From NCBI GenBank assembly GCA_945897765.1, contig CAMDGP010000009.1, forward strand, positions 1 through 22,256: 22,256 bases of DNA, given 5' to 3'. Shown here one piece after another: positions 15,189-22,256 of this stretch. The position numbers were made by a program, and so were the translations under genes. The stretch is from Chitinophaga pinensis (GTDB lineage: Bacteria; Bacteroidota; Bacteroidia; Flavobacteriales_D; Crocinitomicaceae). Within the stretch, counting starts at the first letter, position 1; every line of letters starts with the position of its first letter. Below the pieces are notes generated by a model. The model worked only from the letters and a program-made list of their open reading frames with translations, was not told the DNA's origin and made no database searches.

Positions 15189-15944
15189 ATGAAAAATGTT
15201 TCTTTAATAGTCTTTCTATTTTTTTATACGTATTCTTTAACCCAACGAAATGTAAAAGATTCAATTATTGGTTCGCCTTTAATTGGTGTTCATTATGGTG
15301 GAAATTGGACGGCAGGAGATTTGTCAAATCGCTATGGTTTTATGAATCATGTTGGAATTAGTGCTGGATATAAAACAAATAAAAATTGGTACTATGGAGT
15401 TGACGCCAATTTTATGTTTGGCAATCAAACAAAAATGAAAGGAATTTTTGACCATTTGGTTGATGACAAAGGAAATATTACAGATATTAATGGAGATATT
15501 GCTAACGTATTAATTTATCCTAGAGGTGTGAATGTAAATGCTTCATTTGGTAAATTATTTCCTGTATTAAGTCCAAACTCAAATTCTGGAATTCTTATCC
15601 ACGCCGGAGTTGGCTATTTATTACATCGATTACGAATTGAAACCAATGAACAAGTTGTTCCGCAAATTGAATTGGATTATAAAAAAGGTTATGATCGTTT
15701 AACAATGGGTGTAAATTTTCATCAATTTATTGGTTATTCGTTTTTGGCTAATTCTGGCGCATATAATTTTTATGGTGGTTTTTACATTCTAGAAGGATTA
15801 ACAAAAAACCAACGGACTATTTTCTTCGATCAACCAGATGTTCCTGTTTCGACTGCAACTCGATTAGACATTCAATACGGTTTTAGATTGGGCTGGTACA
15901 TCCCTTTTTACAAACGTCAACCAAAAGATTACTACTTCGATTGA
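15189..15944 (+). CDS. Predicted exported beta-barrel protein of unknown function, coupled to waaA
   Basis: 251 residues. The N-terminus KNVSLIVFLFFYTYSLTQ is a short signal-peptide-like segment with cleavage probably near residue 18. The rest is rich in alternating hydrophobic and aromatic residues with glycine, such as GISAGYKTNKNWYYGVDANF and YNFYGGFYILEGL, and ends in IQYGFRLGWYIPFYKRQPKD. This pattern fits an outer-membrane barrel with a final aromatic strand. A basic tail ending in Asp follows, so the terminal-Phe rule is not met. No catalytic motif is visible. Its stop overlaps the waaA start (TGATG), which suggests coupled translation and a possible role at the cell surface connected with lipopolysaccharide. 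It could also be a periplasmic or lipid-binding barrel. Function is unknown. Confidence 0.8.
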   Translation: MKNVSLIVFLFFYTYSLTQRNVKDSIIGSPLIGVHYGGNWTAGDLSNRYGFMNHVGISAGYKTNKNWYYGVDANFMFGNQTKMKGIFDHLVDDKGNITDINGDIANVLIYPRGVNVNASFGKLFPVLSPNSNSGILIHAGVGYLLHRLRIETNEQVVPQIELDYKKGYDRLTMGVNFHQFIGYSFLANSGAYNFYGGFYILEGLTKNQRTIFFDQPDVPVSTATRLDIQYGFRLGWYIPFYKRQPKDYYFD

Positions 15945-17176
15945 TGCACGCGCTCTATAATTTTGCCATAAGATTGTACGGAATTGCAATCTTCATTTTT
16001 TCATTTTTTAATAAAAAAGCCAAAAGCTGGATTAAGGGAAGAAAGAATTGGAGAAAACAATTAGCGAGTTTACCTCAAAATGTAATTTGGTTTCATTGTG
16101 CTTCATTGGGCGAATTCGATCAAGGATTGCCTGTGATGAAAGAAATGAAATTGATTTATCCGAATCATTTTTTGTTGGTGACTTTTTTTTCTCCTTCTGG
16201 AATGGAACATTATAGCAAGCGCAATCATTGTGTAGATTTAGCTATTTATCTTCCTTTAGATACGCGCCAAAATGCAATTGATTTTATAAAATTAACGCGC
16301 CCTAAAATTGGAATTTTTGTCAAGTATGAATTTTGGGCAAATTATATTTTGGAAGCTAAAAAGCAAAACATCAAGTTAGTTTCCATTGCAACGATTCTGC
16401 GAAAAAATCAAATTTACTTTAAAACTTATGGTTCGTTTTTCAGAAGGATTTTGCAATCCATCGATTATTTTTTTGTGCAAAATAACGCTACAAAGACCTT
16501 GTTAAATTCGATTGAAATTGAAAATGTAGTAGTTGTTGGCGACACGCGTTTTGATAACGTATTAGCCAATAAACGCAACTTTGAATTTAAATTAGAGGAT
16601 TCATCAACTAAACCCAGTGTTTTTTATGATTTCTTAAACGAAAAAAAAGCCATTATCTTTGGAAGTAGTTGGGAACCTGAGGAGGCAATTTTAAATGAAA
16701 GTTTAATAAATTTAAAACACGAAAAAATCATCATTGCACCGCACAATGTTTCAGAAAGTAACGTTGCTCGTTTGGCAAAAATATTTGGAAACAACGCCGT
16801 TCGATTCACTCAATTTGAAAAATATAACCAACAAAGTATTCTTATTCTAGACACAATTGGTCACTTATCTACTGCTTATTATTTTGGTAAAGTAGCATTT
16901 GTTGGTGGTGGTTTTTCGGGACAATTACACAACATTTTAGAACCTGCTGTATTTGGACTTCCTGTTTTTTTCGGAACAAAACATTCCAAATTTCCAGAGG
17001 CTGAAATATTCATCGAAGAAGGGTTTGCGTTTCATGTTGAGTCTGCAACAGTATTTATAGAAAGATTGAATTTTGTTTCAGAAAATAAGGAGACCCTTTC
17101 AAAAAAAGCAAGCGAGTTTATTGAAAAACAAAAAGGAGCTGCCAAGCGAATAGTGAACGATTTGAAACTATTTTAA
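15944..17176 (+). CDS. waaA: 3-deoxy-D-manno-octulosonic acid transferase (Kdo transferase)
   Basis: A 410-residue GT30 glycosyltransferase that adds Kdo from CMP-Kdo to the lipid A precursor on the inner membrane's cytoplasmic face. An N-terminal hydrophobic segment (LYGIAIFIFSFF, 11-22) would anchor it. HCASLGEF (51-58) holds Glu57 at the place of the catalytic base, KYEFW replaces the E. coli-type ETELW, and IFGSSWEPEE plus VGGGFSGQLHNILEPAVFGL form the C-terminal nucleotide-sugar site. The ATG at 15944 overlaps the stop of the barrel gene (TGATG); a TTG three bases earlier is in frame but is not needed. The stop shares TTAA with the convergent dtd stop (17173-17176). Whether it adds one or two Kdo residues cannot be read from the sequence. 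Confidence 0.93.
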   Translation: MHALYNFAIRLYGIAIFIFSFFNKKAKSWIKGRKNWRKQLASLPQNVIWFHCASLGEFDQGLPVMKEMKLIYPNHFLLVTFFSPSGMEHYSKRNHCVDLAIYLPLDTRQNAIDFIKLTRPKIGIFVKYEFWANYILEAKKQNIKLVSIATILRKNQIYFKTYGSFFRRILQSIDYFFVQNNATKTLLNSIEIENVVVVGDTRFDNVLANKRNFEFKLEDSSTKPSVFYDFLNEKKAIIFGSSWEPEEAILNESLINLKHEKIIIAPHNVSESNVARLAKIFGNNAVRFTQFEKYNQQSILILDTIGHLSTAYYFGKVAFVGGGFSGQLHNILEPAVFGLPVFFGTKHSKFPEAEIFIEEGFAFHVESATVFIERLNFVSENKETLSKKASEFIEKQKGAAKRIVNDLKLF

Positions 17177-17622
17177 ACCTCTTTCGAATCAATAATTATC
17201 GTTACAGGTCCGTCGTTTACTAAAGCAACTTTCATGTCGGCACCAAATTCTCCAGAAAGTACTTTTCCGCTGAATTGTGATTTCGTTTTACTTAGAAAAT
17301 ACTCATAAAGAGGAATCGCTTGCTCTGGTCGTGCAGCCTTGATATAACTTGGACGATTGCCTTTTTTGGTGACTGCGTGTAATGTGAATTGACTAACAAT
17401 TAATATTTCGCCAATTACATCTGTCAATGATAAATTCATTTTTCCATCTTGATCTGAAAAAACACGCAAATTGATTAATTTTTGAATCAAATAATCTGCA
17501 TCGTCTGTAGTGTCCTCGATTTCAAGTCCAATCAAAACAAGAAATCCTTTTTCAATGGCACTTATGATTTTGCCGTCAATCTTTACAGATGCTTCACTAA
17601 CACGTTGGATGACAATGCGCAT
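17173..17622 (-). CDS. dtd: D-aminoacyl-tRNA deacylase
   Basis: A 149-residue cytosolic editing enzyme that hydrolyses D-aminoacyl-tRNA and glycine mischarged on tRNA-Ala, recycling the tRNA. It is full length for the family (E. coli 145). SQFTL (77-81) carries the conserved Ser and Thr of the active site, GNRPSY (88-93) follows, and NDGPVT (136-141) is the Gly-cisPro motif that selects against L-amino acids. The start overlaps the stop of rsgA by one base (TAATG), so these genes belong to one transcript. The stop overlaps that of waaA on the other strand, leaving no room for a terminator between them. Confidence 0.96.
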   Translation of the reverse strand: MRIVIQRVSEASVKIDGKIISAIEKGFLVLIGLEIEDTTDDADYLIQKLINLRVFSDQDGKMNLSLTDVIGEILIVSQFTLHAVTKKGNRPSYIKAARPEQAIPLYEYFLSKTKSQFSGKVLSGEFGADMKVALVNDGPVTIIIDSKEV

Positions 17623-18572
17623 TAGAACTCATTTCTACGGTAAGGGTCACTGCTATCTTCGAGCATTAATTGCACATAACTTTGATAACGAGAAGGAGAA
17701 ATTTCTTCTGTTTCAACCGCTGCTTTTACGGCACAATGTGGTTCGTTGAGGTGTAAGCAATTATGAAAACGACATGCTCCAATTAGCTCGCGCATTTCGG
17801 GAAAATAGTGTGCATAATGTTCTTTCTCTAAATCGATAACGCCAAAAGCACGAATTCCAGGAGTATCAATAATATAACCACCGGTTTGAAGTTGGTGCAT
17901 TTCAGCAAAAGTGGTGGTGTGTTTTCCTTGCTCGTGGAAAGTGGAAATTTCACCTGTGCGCAAGTCAAGCGTCGGATCAAGTGAGTTTACCAAAGTTGTT
18001 TTACCAACGCCACTATTTCCAGAAATCATCACTTGTTTCCCTTTGATTGCTGCTCTTAAAAATACAACATCTACTTCATTTTGTGCGGAAATAGGATGAC
18101 AAGCATAACCGATTTTACTGTAAATAGTCGTTAATCCCTCAAGTAACAATTGTTCTTCTTCTCCGAATAAATCAACTTTATTAAATAAAATACTTGTAGG
18201 AATTCGGAACGATTCGGCTGAAACTAAAAAACGATCTATAAATGCAATTTGAGTTACAGGAGATTTTAAAGTTACAACCAAGTAAGCATGATCTACATTT
18301 GCAGCCAAAATCTGCATTTGCTTACTCAAATTAGTGGATTTCCGAACAATATAATTAACGCGTGGAAGAATCGATTTGATGGAAAAATCTTCTTCGTTAT
18401 TTCCGTTTGTTTCGCCTTTAATGATTTCAACACGGTCGCCAGCAGCAATTGGATTAGTTGTTTTTAATCCTTCTATTCTTAGTTTACCACGAATTGTTGC
18501 TTTGATGATTTGTCCGTCATCGAGCGCAATATTGTACCATTTACCTGTAGATTTTAAAACAAGACCTTGCAT
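17622..18572 (-). CDS. rsgA: Ribosome small-subunit maturation GTPase RsgA
   Basis: A 316-residue circularly permuted GTPase that acts late in 30S subunit assembly. An N-terminal OB-fold covers about residues 1-75, with AGDRVEI at 44-50. The G motifs come in permuted order: NKVD (131-134), SAQ (162-164), GNSGVGKT (185-192) and DTPG (236-239). The C-terminal zinc site follows as C267, C272, H274 and C280 in CRFHNCLHLNEPHC. All are intact. The ATG at 18572 lies 3 bases after the rseP stop, and the stop overlaps dtd. The gene order rseP-rsgA-dtd on one strand has no obvious functional theme beyond shared housekeeping roles. Confidence 0.97.
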   Translation of the reverse strand: MQGLVLKSTGKWYNIALDDGQIIKATIRGKLRIEGLKTTNPIAAGDRVEIIKGETNGNNEEDFSIKSILPRVNYIVRKSTNLSKQMQILAANVDHAYLVVTLKSPVTQIAFIDRFLVSAESFRIPTSILFNKVDLFGEEEQLLLEGLTTIYSKIGYACHPISAQNEVDVVFLRAAIKGKQVMISGNSGVGKTTLVNSLDPTLDLRTGEISTFHEQGKHTTTFAEMHQLQTGGYIIDTPGIRAFGVIDLEKEHYAHYFPEMRELIGACRFHNCLHLNEPHCAVKAAVETEEISPSRYQSYVQLMLEDSSDPYRRNEF

Positions 18573-18575
18573 AAA

Positions 18576-19970
18576 CTATAACAACCAACGAACGATGTCG
18601 TTTCCGTTTGCATAAATCATTAATCCAAGTAATAAAACAATCCCAACATATTGAGCGTATTCCAACACTTTTTGAGGCGCTTCTTTACCTGTAATCATTT
18701 CATATAATAAGAAGACAACGTGACCACCATCTAAAGCTGGAATAGGAAGAATATTCATAAATGCCAAAATGATGGATAATAAAGCTGTGTTCAACCAAAA
18801 TAATTGCCAATCCCAAACAGGTGGAAACATATTTCCAATTGAAGCAAAACCACCTAAAGAAGTTGCGCCTTTTTTAGTAAATACAAATTTGAATTGAGCA
18901 ACGTAATCTGTTAAAGTATTGCTTCCGTATCTAAACCCAACAGCGATACTTTCACCAAAACCATATTTAACAGTTTTAATTGCTGCCGAATCTAAAATGA
19001 TTTTTGCTTGTGTTTGAAATCCGATTGTTCCGTCTGCTTTCACATTTGAAACAATTTCTAAGGTGTCTTTTCCACGCAAAATTTCCAACGTTGCTTTTTT
19101 GCCTTTTACGGCATATAAACTAGATTGTAAATCATCAAAATAAACTAATGGTCTATTATCCACTGAAAGTAAAATGTCGTTCTTTTTCAATTTTGCTTTT
19201 TCTGCTGGAGAATCTTTAATGACCTCTTGTACAATATTTGCTTTTGAACGCAAAGAAAAGGCAGGCATTGCTCCAGCTTGAAACAATTCTGTATCGATGT
19301 TTTCTGGTAAAACAATCACTTTCATACTTCCGTCTGGACGTTGAACCTTTAAAGTTCTTGCATCACGCAACAAAATTTCTTTGTTCAATTCGTCGATACT
19401 CAGTACCTCTTCCCCTTCTAATTCGATTACTTTATCGCCCGATTTCAAGTCATATTTTTCTAAATAGGGATGTACGCTCATTCCGTTTTTCAAGTCGGAA
19501 GGATTGATTTCAGTTTGTCCCCAAAAGAAAATAACACCAATATATATTATAAATCCTAAAACTAAATTTACGGTTACTCCACCCACCATGATAATTAAAC
19601 GCTGCCAAGCTTTTTTGGAACGAAATTCCCATTCTTGCGCTGGCTGTTTGAGTTGTTCAGTATCCATAGATTCGTCGATCATCCCGGCGATTTTAACATA
19701 ACCACCAAGTGGTAACCAGCCCAATCCCCACTCAGTTGTGTTTGGGTCTTCGTTCCACTCTTTCGGCGATTCTTTGGTGAACCAAGCTGTTTTTTTAACC
19801 CCATTTACTTTTTTGAAACGGAACAGTGAAAAATAAGGATTGAAGAATAAATAAAATTTCTCAATACGAGTTTTGAAAAAACGTGCAGGTAAAAAATGAC
19901 CAAATTCGTGAAGTGTCACCAATATAGCCAAAGAAAGAAAAAGCTGAGCTGCTTTGATTAAAATATCCAT
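18576..19970 (-). CDS. rseP: Site-2 intramembrane zinc metalloprotease RseP
   Basis: A 464-residue inner-membrane protease that cuts anti-sigma factors and leftover signal peptides within the membrane. HEFGH (residues 21-25) in the first helix is the zinc HExxH motif. The second ligand segment, NILPIPALDGGH, begins at about 406 with Asp414. Two PDZ-like modules lie in the periplasmic part, one around GMSVHPYLEKYDLKSGDKVI and one with VIKDSPAEKAKLKKNDILLS, as in E. coli RseP. Helices follow at the C-terminus. The start ATG at 19970 lies 20 bases after a -7 element. dxr, which often precedes rseP in related genomes, is not here; the upstream neighbour is divergent. It heads the rseP-rsgA-dtd unit. 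Confidence 0.96.
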   Translation of the reverse strand: MDILIKAAQLFLSLAILVTLHEFGHFLPARFFKTRIEKFYLFFNPYFSLFRFKKVNGVKKTAWFTKESPKEWNEDPNTTEWGLGWLPLGGYVKIAGMIDESMDTEQLKQPAQEWEFRSKKAWQRLIIMVGGVTVNLVLGFIIYIGVIFFWGQTEINPSDLKNGMSVHPYLEKYDLKSGDKVIELEGEEVLSIDELNKEILLRDARTLKVQRPDGSMKVIVLPENIDTELFQAGAMPAFSLRSKANIVQEVIKDSPAEKAKLKKNDILLSVDNRPLVYFDDLQSSLYAVKGKKATLEILRGKDTLEIVSNVKADGTIGFQTQAKIILDSAAIKTVKYGFGESIAVGFRYGSNTLTDYVAQFKFVFTKKGATSLGGFASIGNMFPPVWDWQLFWLNTALLSIILAFMNILPIPALDGGHVVFLLYEMITGKEAPQKVLEYAQYVGIVLLLGLMIYANGNDIVRWLL

Positions 19971-19990
19971 TTTATAAGAAAATTGAAGGA

Positions 19991-19998
19991 CAAATATA
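19991..19998 (-). promoter_or_regulatory. Candidate -7 element of the rseP-rsgA-dtd promoter
   Basis: On the minus strand the sequence is TATATTTG, an exact TAnnTTTG match, ending 20 bases before the rseP ATG at 19970. A TTG lies 13 bases upstream and another 26 bases upstream; neither is at the ideal spacing, so the -33 part is uncertain. Confidence 0.45.
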
Positions 19999-20077
19999 CG
20001 TTTTATCTAGTCAATATGAATAGCCAAAAATCATTAAGAAATGTTGTTGTGATTTAGAAAAGTAAGGCCGGATAATA

Positions 20078-20221
20078 ATGACCGTGAAAGATTTAATGCC
20101 TATAAAGGTTTCAAACGGCTTATTCCAAACTTTTAAAATTCGTGTTGGTAATATAACTTTCTTATTTTTTAGCGTTATTTTATTTCTGGCGAATTATTTC
20201 AATCGTAAGGATGATTATTGA
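20078..20221 (+). CDS. Putative 47-residue small membrane protein
   Basis: An ATG-started frame in the rseP intergenic region, with an in-frame stop just upstream at 20063. The first 24 residues are mixed and basic (MTVKDLMPIK, FKIRV), then a hydrophobic run ITFLFFSVILFLANYF (26-41) long enough to span the membrane, then a charged end NRKDDY. Positive charges flank the hydrophobic run. No family is recognised and no promoter is evident. In A+T-rich DNA hydrophobic frames of this length arise by chance, so this is tentative. Confidence 0.25.
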   Translation: MTVKDLMPIKVSNGLFQTFKIRVGNITFLFFSVILFLANYFNRKDDY

Positions 20222-20276
20222 TGTTCTATAAATTCATAAAATTAAATTTCAGGTTATTTTTTAGTACTTTTCGAAG

Positions 20277-20954
20277 ATGAAAAAGCTGTTTTTAATTTTT
20301 ATTATTTGTGGAAATGCATGCTTCTCAAAAGCGCAATTCAACGAATATCGTTTTCATGTCTACGGAAAAGCAAGCACTGGACTAATTGATAAAAATAATT
20401 ATTTCAATATCGGTGGAAGTATGGAGTGGATGGTGAAGCCAAAATTGGGCTTGAATTATAATTTGGAATATCAATATCGTTCAGATGGCTATTCGCATAT
20501 TCATGGTTCAATCGGTTCTTTAGCTGGTCCTCCACTTTTTATTATTGGTTTGATTTCAGGGATTGCCAACGACGGCGATTGGGATAATACCGACAACAAC
20601 CCGTTTAATTTTGGTTATTTGGGCGCTTTAGCTGGGGTGCTTTTAACAATTTGTCCTGATGGCGTGAGTTATCATTTTCCGATTGGATATCATTGGGATG
20701 TTGCTCCTTATGCCAATTTACTTGGAATTGATTGGATATTTAATCGAAAAGAAAATTATAGTAAACTCAAATATGCCGTTTCTGTAGGTACAAAAGTTTC
20801 TTATTCTTTTTCAAATAATATGACTGCGAATGTATTTTTAGAAACACGAAAAGTTGCTTCAACCGGCTTTGGATTTGGAGGTGGTTTCGGAATTGGTTAT
20901 TTGTTAAAAAAACGAGAATCCAACGAAGAATCTCCCGCAATCAACACCAATTAA
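20277..20954 (+). CDS. Exported beta-barrel-like protein of unknown function
   Basis: 225 residues with a clear signal peptide, KKLFLIFIICGNACFSKAQ, with cleavage probably after SKA-Q near residue 19-20. The Cys residues in it are not in a lipobox followed by typical spacing, so a lipoprotein is unlikely. The mature part has alternating aromatic and glycine-rich stretches (YFNIGGSMEWMVKPKLGLNY, GLNYNLEYQYRSDGY, GFGFGGGFGIGYLL) that fit a small outer-membrane barrel. In the middle is a glycine- and hydrophobic-rich part (IIGLISGIA, YLGALAGVLLTIC) that is unusual for a barrel strand and may be a loop or plug. No enzyme motif is seen. It stands alone: the upstream neighbour is divergent and the downstream gene converges with a 36-base gap. 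Confidence 0.75.
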   Translation: MKKLFLIFIICGNACFSKAQFNEYRFHVYGKASTGLIDKNNYFNIGGSMEWMVKPKLGLNYNLEYQYRSDGYSHIHGSIGSLAGPPLFIIGLISGIANDGDWDNTDNNPFNFGYLGALAGVLLTICPDGVSYHFPIGYHWDVAPYANLLGIDWIFNRKENYSKLKYAVSVGTKVSYSFSNNMTANVFLETRKVASTGFGFGGGFGIGYLLKKRESNEESPAINTN

Positions 20955-20990
20955 TTTATTATAAAGTTTAGCTCTATTTTATCAATCAAA

Positions 20991-22256
20991 CTATTTCTCT
21001 AATTGTTTCATTGCCTCTTGAAACTCATTATCTAAAGGATTAAAAACGGTATAAAATCCCTTTTCTGTCCAGATTTGTCGCGCAATTTCAGCCTTTAGAA
21101 TCTCGCCAATCAATTTTCTACTGTGTTTAAATTCACTTGGAAAATATTCAACTTTGTAAAGTTTACTAGCAAAATCAGCTAATTTTTGAGCAATTTCATC
21201 TGTTACAACAAATGTTTTGTTAAACTCTTCAGCTGATTTCCAATTGTTTCTTTTATTCTTAACAAAATCAAATGAAAACGCACTCATCGCACCACTCCAC
21301 TGCAACGTTGTTAAGTAAAAACTTGTTCCGCTTGAATCATAAGGTACAAATACGTCTGGTGTAATTCCACCTCCACCATAAACTGTTCGACCGCCTTTGG
21401 TTTTGTATTTTAAAGATTCAACATAAATGCTACTATCTGGCTTGTATAATTCACCGTTTGCGAAACGTTCTTCGTCTTCCATGTAATCTTCGTAACTTCC
21501 TTTGTATGGTCGTTGGATACATCTTCCAGAAGGAGTATAATAACGAGCAATAGTTATACGTAAGTTGCTTCCATCGCGTAGTTTTCGATCTTCTTGAACT
21601 AATCCTTTACCAAATGATCTTCTTCCAACAATTATTGCACGGTCATTATCTTGCAAAGCGCCAGCCAAAATTTCACTTGCTGAAGCAGATGAGGAATTGA
21701 TCAAAACCACTGCTTTTGTGTTTTCTAAAATACCACCAGCTTTTGATTTATAAATTTCCTCTTTTGTTTTTCTTCCTTTTGTTTTTAGAATAGTTAATCC
21801 TTCTTTTAGAAATTCATCTGCTATTTCTGTGGCAGAAGTTAGAACTCCACCACCGTTTCCTCTTAGGTCTAAAATCAATTCTTTCATTCCTCTTTGCTTT
21901 AAAGATATTGCTGCCTGTCTAAATTCATCAGCTGTGGGAATGGAAAACTGATCAATTAAAATATATCCAACAGTACTATTCACCATATAAGCAGAAGTAA
22001 TCGTTTCAATGGGAATAACACCTCGTTTAATTTTTATTGCAATCTTTTTGTTTTTGCGAAGTACTTTAATATTTACATAAGTTCCTTCTTCACCTTTTAA
22101 ACTTGACATTACTTTTTCATTGGAAATTTTCTTTCCAGTCATTTTTTTGCCGTCAACTTCAATGATTTTGTCACCCGATTTAACTCCTGCTATAAGAGAT
22201 GGTGAATTTTCCATAACATGCGAAACACAAATGGTGTCTCTGAATAATAAAAATCG
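20991..22256 (-). CDS. C-terminal processing protease, S41 family (partial, 5' end beyond window)
   Basis: The frame is open to the right edge and reaches back past an internal Met at 22214, with RFLLFRDTICVSHV in frame before it, so the true start lies outside; 421 residues are visible. The first part is a PDZ domain (MENSPSLIAGVKSGDKIIEV), followed by the S41 core with LRGNGGG (substrate loop), VVLINSSSASASEILAG carrying the nucleophile serine, and the RRSFGKGLVQ segment with the catalytic lysine. After the core come roughly 150 residues of family-specific tail. CtpA/Prc-type proteases act in the periplasm and trim or degrade proteins from their C-terminus. Homologues in Bacteroidota usually carry a signal peptide, which would be in the missing part. 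The 36 bases to the convergent gene hold no visible terminator. Confidence 0.92.
   Translation of the reverse strand, partial: RFLLFRDTICVSHVMENSPSLIAGVKSGDKIIEVDGKKMTGKKISNEKVMSSLKGEEGTYVNIKVLRKNKKIAIKIKRGVIPIETITSAYMVNSTVGYILIDQFSIPTADEFRQAAISLKQRGMKELILDLRGNGGGVLTSATEIADEFLKEGLTILKTKGRKTKEEIYKSKAGGILENTKAVVLINSSSASASEILAGALQDNDRAIIVGRRSFGKGLVQEDRKLRDGSNLRITIARYYTPSGRCIQRPYKGSYEDYMEDEERFANGELYKPDSSIYVESLKYKTKGGRTVYGGGGITPDVFVPYDSSGTSFYLTTLQWSGAMSAFSFDFVKNKRNNWKSAEEFNKTFVVTDEIAQKLADFASKLYKVEYFPSEFKHSRKLIGEILKAEIARQIWTEKGFYTVFNPLDNEFQEAMKQLEK

Larger units (their letters stand above)
19971..20276. other. 306-bp divergent intergenic region
   Basis: This region separates rseP (minus) from the exported protein gene at 20277 (plus). 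It holds the rseP promoter element, a 47-codon reading frame on the plus strand (20078-20221), and weak -7-like matches before 20277 (TATTTTTT at 20255 and TACTTTTC nearby), neither exact. A loose inverted repeat TAAGGCCG / CGGCTTA (20063-20070 and 20116-20122) has one bulged base. I see no tRNA, riboswitch or strong terminator. Confidence 0.5.

Noticed and set aside
15941..15943. TTG start for waaA
   Set aside because: The ATG immediately after it overlaps the upstream stop as TGATG, a normal coupling arrangement, and needs no TTG.
20063..20122. Structured RNA or riboswitch based on TAAGGCCG/CGGCTTA
   Set aside because: One bulge, a loop of more than 40 bases and no other paired element; not enough to call.
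20955..20990. Bidirectional terminator between the convergent genes at the right
   Set aside because: No G+C-containing hairpin is visible in this 36-base A+T-rich gap.

Overview
The window looks like a chromosomal stretch of a Bacteroidota member, most likely in the Flavobacteriia. The evidence is the A+T-rich sequence, the absence of clear Shine-Dalgarno sequences, several start-proximal matches to the Bacteroidota -7 promoter element (TAnnTTTG), and the protein types: a FucP-like sugar permease beside a NUDIX/NrtR-type regulator, a short WaaA with a KYEFW motif, and signal-peptide beta-barrel proteins. I cannot name the genus. I see no rRNA, tRNA, insertion sequence, phage gene or CRISPR array, and the proteins look intact.

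Layout. Positions 1-2003 (minus) hold a sugar permease followed by a NUDIX-fold regulator that runs off the left edge. A perfect 25-bp inverted repeat lies just upstream of the permease. Positions 2023-3978 (minus) hold dxs. Positions 4036-6288 (minus) hold a Wzx-type flippase and an enoyl-CoA hydratase. Positions 6375-15043 (minus) hold a tightly packed run of nine genes, read from 15043 downwards: aminotransferase (wbpE-like), ugd, UDP-glucuronate decarboxylase, wbpD-like, wbpB-like, wbpA/tviB-like, rfbB, a CpsB/YwqE-type PHP phosphatase and a SixA-type phosphatase. At 15044-15188 the direction flips, and 15189-17176 (plus) holds a predicted outer-membrane barrel protein overlapping waaA. 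Positions 17173-19970 (minus) hold dtd, rsgA and rseP. Positions 20277-20954 (plus) hold another unknown exported protein, and 20991 to the right edge (minus) holds a C-terminal processing protease.

How the genes work together. The wbpA/B/E/D-like set is a complete route from UDP-GlcNAc to UDP-2,3-diacetamido-glucuronic acid. ugd plus the decarboxylase give UDP-glucuronate and UDP-xylose. rfbB gives dTDP-4-keto-6-deoxyglucose. The cluster therefore makes activated sugars for a surface glycan, but the window contains no glycosyltransferase for that glycan, no polymerase and no Wzc kinase. The PHP and SixA-type phosphatases at the end of the run suggest control by protein phosphorylation. waaA and its overlapping barrel gene concern the lipid A-Kdo core.

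Most of the window is ordinary genes. The items most worth a second look are the degenerate NUDIX regulator with the inverted repeat at 1991-2015, the barrel-waaA pair, and the precursor-only sugar operon with its own palindrome upstream. Several tempting upstream starts (2003, 3984, 6336, 15941) are TTG codons and I judge them false; the phosphatase at 6848 does appear to start at TTG.
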